Part shown: positions 4,909 through 8,141 of the stretch, piece by piece | How positions within the stretch are numbered: the stretch's first letter is position 1 | Layout: every line of letters begins with the position of its first letter | Origin: a bacterium | GTDB taxonomy: Bacteria > Verrucomicrobiota > Verrucomicrobiia > Limisphaerales > UBA11358 | Assembly: GCA_021781185.1 (NCBI GenBank) | Contig: JAJXXI010000732.1 | Location: forward strand, 1-8,141 | Length of the DNA stretch: 8,141 bases | Reading direction: 5' to 3' | Made by a program: the position numbers and the translations under genes | The notes under the pieces: generated by a model | Told to the model about the DNA's origin: nothing | Databases searched by the model: none | Seen by the model: the letters and a program-made list of their open reading frames with translations, nothing else

Positions 4909-7394
4909 AATCGCTCAAGCCCATGGTGTTTGTTTGGTGCCACCGCATGGTCCGGCGGGAGATTCACCTGCCCGCCCTGACACGCGGTCTGTTGCTTGGC
5001 CTCTGGCTGGCCTGCGGCACGGCGGTTGTGGCCGGTCCGGCGGTGCCAGATAGTCCTTCATCCGTGAAACCAGATGCCACGGGCGGTTTCCGTGTTTCCG
5101 GCTACGAGGTCAGGGGAAACACGTTGCTGTTCACCAATGTCCTGACTCCGCTCCTTGCCCGGTTTACCGGCCCGCACGTGACATTGCATCAGGTGATCCA
5201 GGCCGCAGCCGCCCTCCACTACGAATACTGCAAGATTGGTTATGCCTCGATGAGCGTGGCTATCGCGCAGGACAACCTCACCAATGGAATAATTACATTG
5301 AATGTTTTCCAGACGGACATTCCGCAGGTGGTGGTGTCCGGAGAATGTTATTTGCGGTTCACCAACAGCCCCTCCGCCGAACCCACTTCTCCCGGGGAGC
5401 TGGCGCAGGTCCGGGCCGACCTGGAGCAGACCATGAATGAGTTGAAAACCCGGGACGCAGCATTGAAAGCCGCGCAGGCGGACACGCGGATTCATGTGGT
5501 GTCCACGAATGCCGGTCCCCGCTTTGCGGTGGAAAAGTATCTGGTTTCGGGCAACACCCTGCTTTCACCCGAAACCATGTCGGCCGTGCTGACCAACATT
5601 GACGGCGCCTTCGGCACGAATGTTTGCTTTGAGGGAATCCACACGGCGGTGGAGGAATTGCAGCGGGCCTACCGGGAGCGCGGTTATGTAACGGTGACCG
5701 TGGGGCTGCCCCAGCAAAAGCTGACCAATGCCACCGTGAAATTGCAGGTGCTGGAGGGGCGGTTGACCTCCATCAGCGTGACGGGCAACCGCTATTTCAG
5801 TTCCAACAATGTCATGCGCGCCCTGCCCGGACTGCACACCAACATGGTCATCAACGGTCCGGTGTTTCAGGCCGAGTTGAATCGTGCGAACGCCAACCGC
5901 GACCGGCAGATTTATCCGCTCATCGGTCCCGGCCCCGATCCGGGCTCCAGCGCGCTCACGCTCAAGGTCAAAGACCAACTGCCGCTGCACGGCAAGCTGG
6001 AATTCAACAATGAAAGCTCGCCAGGCACGCCGGAGGAACGCGTCAACGGCTCGGCGGCCTACGGCAATCTCTGGCAGATGGAACATTCGTTCGGGGTGCA
6101 ATACAGTTTCTCACCGGAAAGTTACAAGGGCGGAAACTCGTGGGACTTTTATGATCGTCCGTCGGTGGCCAACTACAGCGCCTTCTACCGCCTCCCGCTG
6201 GGCAACCCGAAACCCGTGGCAGACATCATCGCAAACAATCCGGGCAGCTTTGGCTACAGTGAGGCGACGCACAGAGTCAATCTGCCGCCCCCCACCGGCC
6301 AGACGGAACTGACGCTTTACGGGAGCCGTTCGACCATAGACACCGGCGTGAACACGCTTTCCAGCTCGGTCATTTACGACGTGCCCGGGGTTCGCCAGAT
6401 CAGCCGCGAAGATGTCCAGCAGGACATCACCATCAACGACGCGGTGGGGTTCCGCTTGAACAAGCCCATGATGGCGCTGGATGCCATTCACCCCACGCTC
6501 TCACTCGGGCTGGACTTCAAAAAATACTCAATGACCGACAGCAAGACCAATATCTTCAATTTTTCGGAAATCACCCGCAAGCCGGACGGCAGCCTCAATC
6601 CGCCGATCGTCAGTTCCGTGAATTCACCCGTGCCGGTAACCGGGAACACCGTGAAGTATCTGCCGCTGGCGTTGGGCGGCAACGTCGCGTGGCGTGACCG
6701 GCTGGGGGCCGCCTCGCTTGGCTTGGATATGAGCGCCAACCTCTGGTATTGGAGCCAGACCACCACCACTTCCAGCGACACCAACGGCGCGCCGGTTGTT
6801 GATTATGTGAATGGTTCCAAGTCCCTGCAATCCGTCACCGGCTCCAGCGAATCCTCCGGTTACTGGGTGATATTGCGCCCGAGCTTTTCACAGCAAATCG
6901 AAATTGTCACCAACTGGATTGCGACCATTCGCGCCGACGGACAGTGGGCCAGCGAACCTTTGATCAGCAACGAACAGTTTGGCATCGGCGGCGTCAACAG
7001 TGTGCGGGGTTATCATGAAGGCGAAGTTTTTGGAGATACGGGCTGGCATGTATCGCTTGAACAACAAACTCCAGCGCATTTGATTGGCATGATCAACGGC
7101 CAGACGCCGTTCACCGTCCGTGGATCCATCTATATGGATTATGGCGAGGCTTTCTTAATTGACCCGCTTGGACCACCAACTTATTCCAGTTCGCCCGGCG
7201 GCGGCCAGGGAGCGGCTACATACCCCTCAAAACGTCCGAGATGCACTCAACTCTGGGGCACCGGTTTCGGCTTTGGTGCCTCTGTGGGCCCCGACTGGCA
7301 GGCGCGCTTCCTGTTTTCCCTGCCGTTGATCGGCACCGCCAACACACCGCGCAACCAGCCCTATTTCAATTTCTCGCTGACCGCGCAATTTTGA
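4905..7394 (+). CDS. Two-partner secretion outer-membrane transporter (TpsB, FhaC/ShlB-like)
   Basis: An 829-residue outer-membrane pore of the Omp85/TpsB superfamily, expected to move the downstream exoprotein across the outer membrane. An N-terminal signal sequence (basic stretch, then LLLGLWLACGTAVVAG, about residues 27-44) precedes three POTRA-like periplasmic domains: POTRA 1 about 62-139 (FRVSGYEVRGNTLL), POTRA 2 about 207-284 (FAVEKYLVSGNTLL) and POTRA 3 about 287-358 (LTSISVTGNRYFS). A charged helical insert (about 162-195) separates the first two. The rest (about 360-829) alternates polar and hydrophobic residues as a 16-strand barrel should, with the family's loop-6 motif VRGY at 700-703 (Arg701) followed by HEGEVFGDTGW. 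The chain ends YFNFSLTAQF, a terminal-Phe BAM recognition signal. FhaC has two POTRAs and about 550 residues, so this one is enlarged. Start: ATG 4905 is chosen for its ATGA overlap with a small upstream ORF, but ATG 4923 or 4944 would also keep the signal peptide. The exoprotein gene follows after 80 bases, implying one operon. Confidence 0.92.
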   Translation: MKSLKPMVFVWCHRMVRREIHLPALTRGLLLGLWLACGTAVVAGPAVPDSPSSVKPDATGGFRVSGYEVRGNTLLFTNVLTPLLARFTGPHVTLHQVIQAAAALHYEYCKIGYASMSVAIAQDNLTNGIITLNVFQTDIPQVVVSGECYLRFTNSPSAEPTSPGELAQVRADLEQTMNELKTRDAALKAAQADTRIHVVSTNAGPRFAVEKYLVSGNTLLSPETMSAVLTNIDGAFGTNVCFEGIHTAVEELQRAYRERGYVTVTVGLPQQKLTNATVKLQVLEGRLTSISVTGNRYFSSNNVMRALPGLHTNMVINGPVFQAELNRANANRDRQIYPLIGPGPDPGSSALTLKVKDQLPLHGKLEFNNESSPGTPEERVNGSAAYGNLWQMEHSFGVQYSFSPESYKGGNSWDFYDRPSVANYSAFYRLPLGNPKPVADIIANNPGSFGYSEATHRVNLPPPTGQTELTLYGSRSTIDTGVNTLSSSVIYDVPGVRQISREDVQQDITINDAVGFRLNKPMMALDAIHPTLSLGLDFKKYSMTDSKTNIFNFSEITRKPDGSLNPPIVSSVNSPVPVTGNTVKYLPLALGGNVAWRDRLGAASLGLDMSANLWYWSQTTTTSSDTNGAPVVDYVNGSKSLQSVTGSSESSGYWVILRPSFSQQIEIVTNWIATIRADGQWASEPLISNEQFGIGGVNSVRGYHEGEVFGDTGWHVSLEQQTPAHLIGMINGQTPFTVRGSIYMDYGEAFLIDPLGPPTYSSSPGGGQGAATYPSKRPRCTQLWGTGFGFGASVGPDWQARFLFSLPLIGTANTPRNQPYFNFSLTAQF

Positions 7395-7474
7395 CAACCC
7401 GATTGTAACATGGAAAAGACATTTGCCGGCATTGCCCGTGTTAAACCAAAGCGAAATCCAAAACGGAGGGACGC
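7395..7474 (+). other. tpsB-tpsA spacer
   Basis: 80 bases with no terminator-like hairpin plus T-run, consistent with co-transcription. TTGACA (7391-7396) spans the transporter stop but has no usable -10. It is followed at once by ACCCGATTGTAAC (7397-7409), a near copy of the element at 4567-4579 upstream of the transporter. Confidence 0.4.
7464..7470 (+). promoter_or_regulatory. Strong ribosome binding site of tpsA
   Basis: CGGAGGG, with core GGAGG at 7465-7469, lies five bases before GTG 7475. It is the best Shine-Dalgarno in the window and fixes a GTG start. Strong initiation is plausible for an abundant exoprotein, while the transporter start has no such site. Confidence 0.75.
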
Positions 7475-8141
7475 GTGAAGAAAAACCTGTTTTGCCAATG
7501 TTGCTTCGCCCCGCTGCCCGTGATGTTGCTGCTGGCCGGCACGCTCGCCGTCCAAGCCAACCCGGTTGGTGGCGTCGTCAGCCAGGGCTCGGCCAGCATC
7601 ACCTCCGCCGGCTCGCAACTGACTGTGAATCAAACTTCCGCCAACGCTTTCATCAACTGGCAAAGTTTCAATCTGGACGCGGGAGAGACCACGACGTTCA
7701 ACCAGCCTTCGGCTTCCTCGGTGACGTGGAACTACATCAGCGATCCCAACGCCTCGATTTTAAACGGAAACCTGAACGCCAACGGCTATGTGATCCTGCA
7801 AAACCCGAACGGATTTTCGGTGGGCGGTTCGGCCGTCATCAACACCCACGGCCTGGTCATGACCACGGCCCCCACGCCCAATCTGAATTTTTCCGGCAGC
7901 GGCGCCTGGACATTCGACACGCCGCCGCCCATGGCCAAAATCATCAATTACGGCCAGATCAACATCACCGGTGGCGGCTCGGCTTATCTGATCGCCAGTG
8001 ACATTGAAAACAACGGCTCCATCTCGGCCCCGAACGGAAAGATCGGCCTTTATGCCGGACAAAAAGTTTTGGTTTCCATGAGTCCGGACGGGCGCGGCCT
8101 GAGCGCGCAGGTCACCGTTCCCGCGGGCACGGTGAACAACA
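7475..8141 (+). CDS. TpsA exoprotein, filamentous-haemagglutinin N-terminal domain (partial)
   Basis: The first 222 codons of a secreted exoprotein; the frame is open to the window end, so the 3' part is missing. A signal peptide (KK, then PVMLLLAGTLAVQA) probably ends at Ala28, before NPVGG. The TPS secretion domain follows: VSQGSASITSAGSQLTVNQTSANAFINWQSFNLDAGETTTFNQPSASSVTWN, then ILNGNLNANGYVILQNPNGFSVGGSAVINTHGLVMTT, with the NPNG motif at 110-113. This matches the haemagglutination-activity domain that begins the beta-helix and is recognised by the TpsB POTRA domains. Next comes the usual continuation GGGSAYLIASDIENNGSISAPNGKIGLYAG (about 167-195). Family members are often well over 1000 residues and act as adhesins, toxins or surface fibres; the C-terminal part that decides function lies outside the window. 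An unusual CQCC cluster (residues 7-10) opens the signal peptide. GTG 7475 is set by the GGAGG site. A different-frame ORF at 7423-8001 is a shadow of this gene. Confidence 0.9.
   Translation, partial: MKKNLFCQCCFAPLPVMLLLAGTLAVQANPVGGVVSQGSASITSAGSQLTVNQTSANAFINWQSFNLDAGETTTFNQPSASSVTWNYISDPNASILNGNLNANGYVILQNPNGFSVGGSAVINTHGLVMTTAPTPNLNFSGSGAWTFDTPPPMAKIINYGQINITGGGSAYLIASDIENNGSISAPNGKIGLYAGQKVLVSMSPDGRGLSAQVTVPAGTVNN

Noticed and set aside
4425..4948. Minus-strand ORFs of 111 and 127 codons in the control region
   Set aside because: They overlap each other in different frames, lack ribosome sites and recognisable motifs, and one runs into the transporter's start region.
4995..5040. Lipobox in the transporter signal peptide (WLAC)
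   Set aside because: The residues before the Cys (W at -3, L at -2) do not fit the lipobox consensus, and TpsB proteins are normally processed by signal peptidase I.
5565..6491. Minus-strand ORFs of 178 and 126 codons inside the transporter
   Set aside because: These are shadows of the transporter coding frame, caused by GC-rich codon structure.
7423..8001. Forward 192-codon ORF at the right end
   Set aside because: It is in a different frame from the exoprotein, with an Arg/Gln/His-rich product and no domain; the exoprotein frame starting at 7475 has a strong ribosome site, signal peptide and TPS domain.
1..8141. CRISPR array, tRNA, rRNA or insertion sequence
   Set aside because: I saw no regularly spaced repeats of suitable length, no cloverleaf or rRNA-like sequence, and no transposase reading frame or terminal inverted repeats with target duplications.

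Overview
The window is GC-rich, gene-dense bacterial chromosome with five complete genes and one gene cut by the right edge. Shine-Dalgarno sites are mostly weak. The mix of an FhaC-type transporter with a haemagglutinin-type partner, a stand-alone Ser/Thr kinase, a ROK sugar kinase and an archaeal-like peroxiredoxin suggests an environmental Gram-negative bacterium. A Verrucomicrobiota lineage such as Limisphaerales/Pedosphaera is my best guess. This is an inference from gene content and style; no marker gene is present to prove it. An outer membrane is certain from the transporter.

Layout: bases 1-172 hold a leader and perhaps the end of an upstream gene. A Prx6-type peroxiredoxin (173-904, +) converges on a ROK-family sugar kinase (1062-2093, -). 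A 355-base divergent gap (2094-2448) carries a nested palindrome and leads to a small soluble protein kinase (2449-3273, +). The kinase converges on an AraC-family regulator (3430-4308, -). A 596-base gap without a convincing gene (4309-4904) is unusually rich in short direct and inverted repeats and separates the regulator from a divergent two-partner secretion pair: an FhaC/ShlB-like outer-membrane transporter (4905-7394, +) and its haemagglutinin-type exoprotein (7475 to the window end, +).

How they fit together: the right half looks like a self-contained secretion locus. The transporter (TpsB) would export the exoprotein (TpsA), whose signal peptide and conserved TPS domain are visible. 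The divergent AraC-type protein is the natural candidate regulator, since the shared gap has repeats spaced by about one helical turn and one repeat overlaps the regulator's start codon. The left half (peroxide detoxification, sugar phosphorylation, protein phosphorylation) is housekeeping or signalling and shows no functional link to the secretion locus.

The most notable points are the transporter's extra N-terminal POTRA domain with a helical insert, the repeat-rich control region, a tiny ORF overlapping the transporter start by ATGA, a kinase with a degenerate glycine loop and HND in place of HRD, and a one-residue expansion in the ROK zinc motif.
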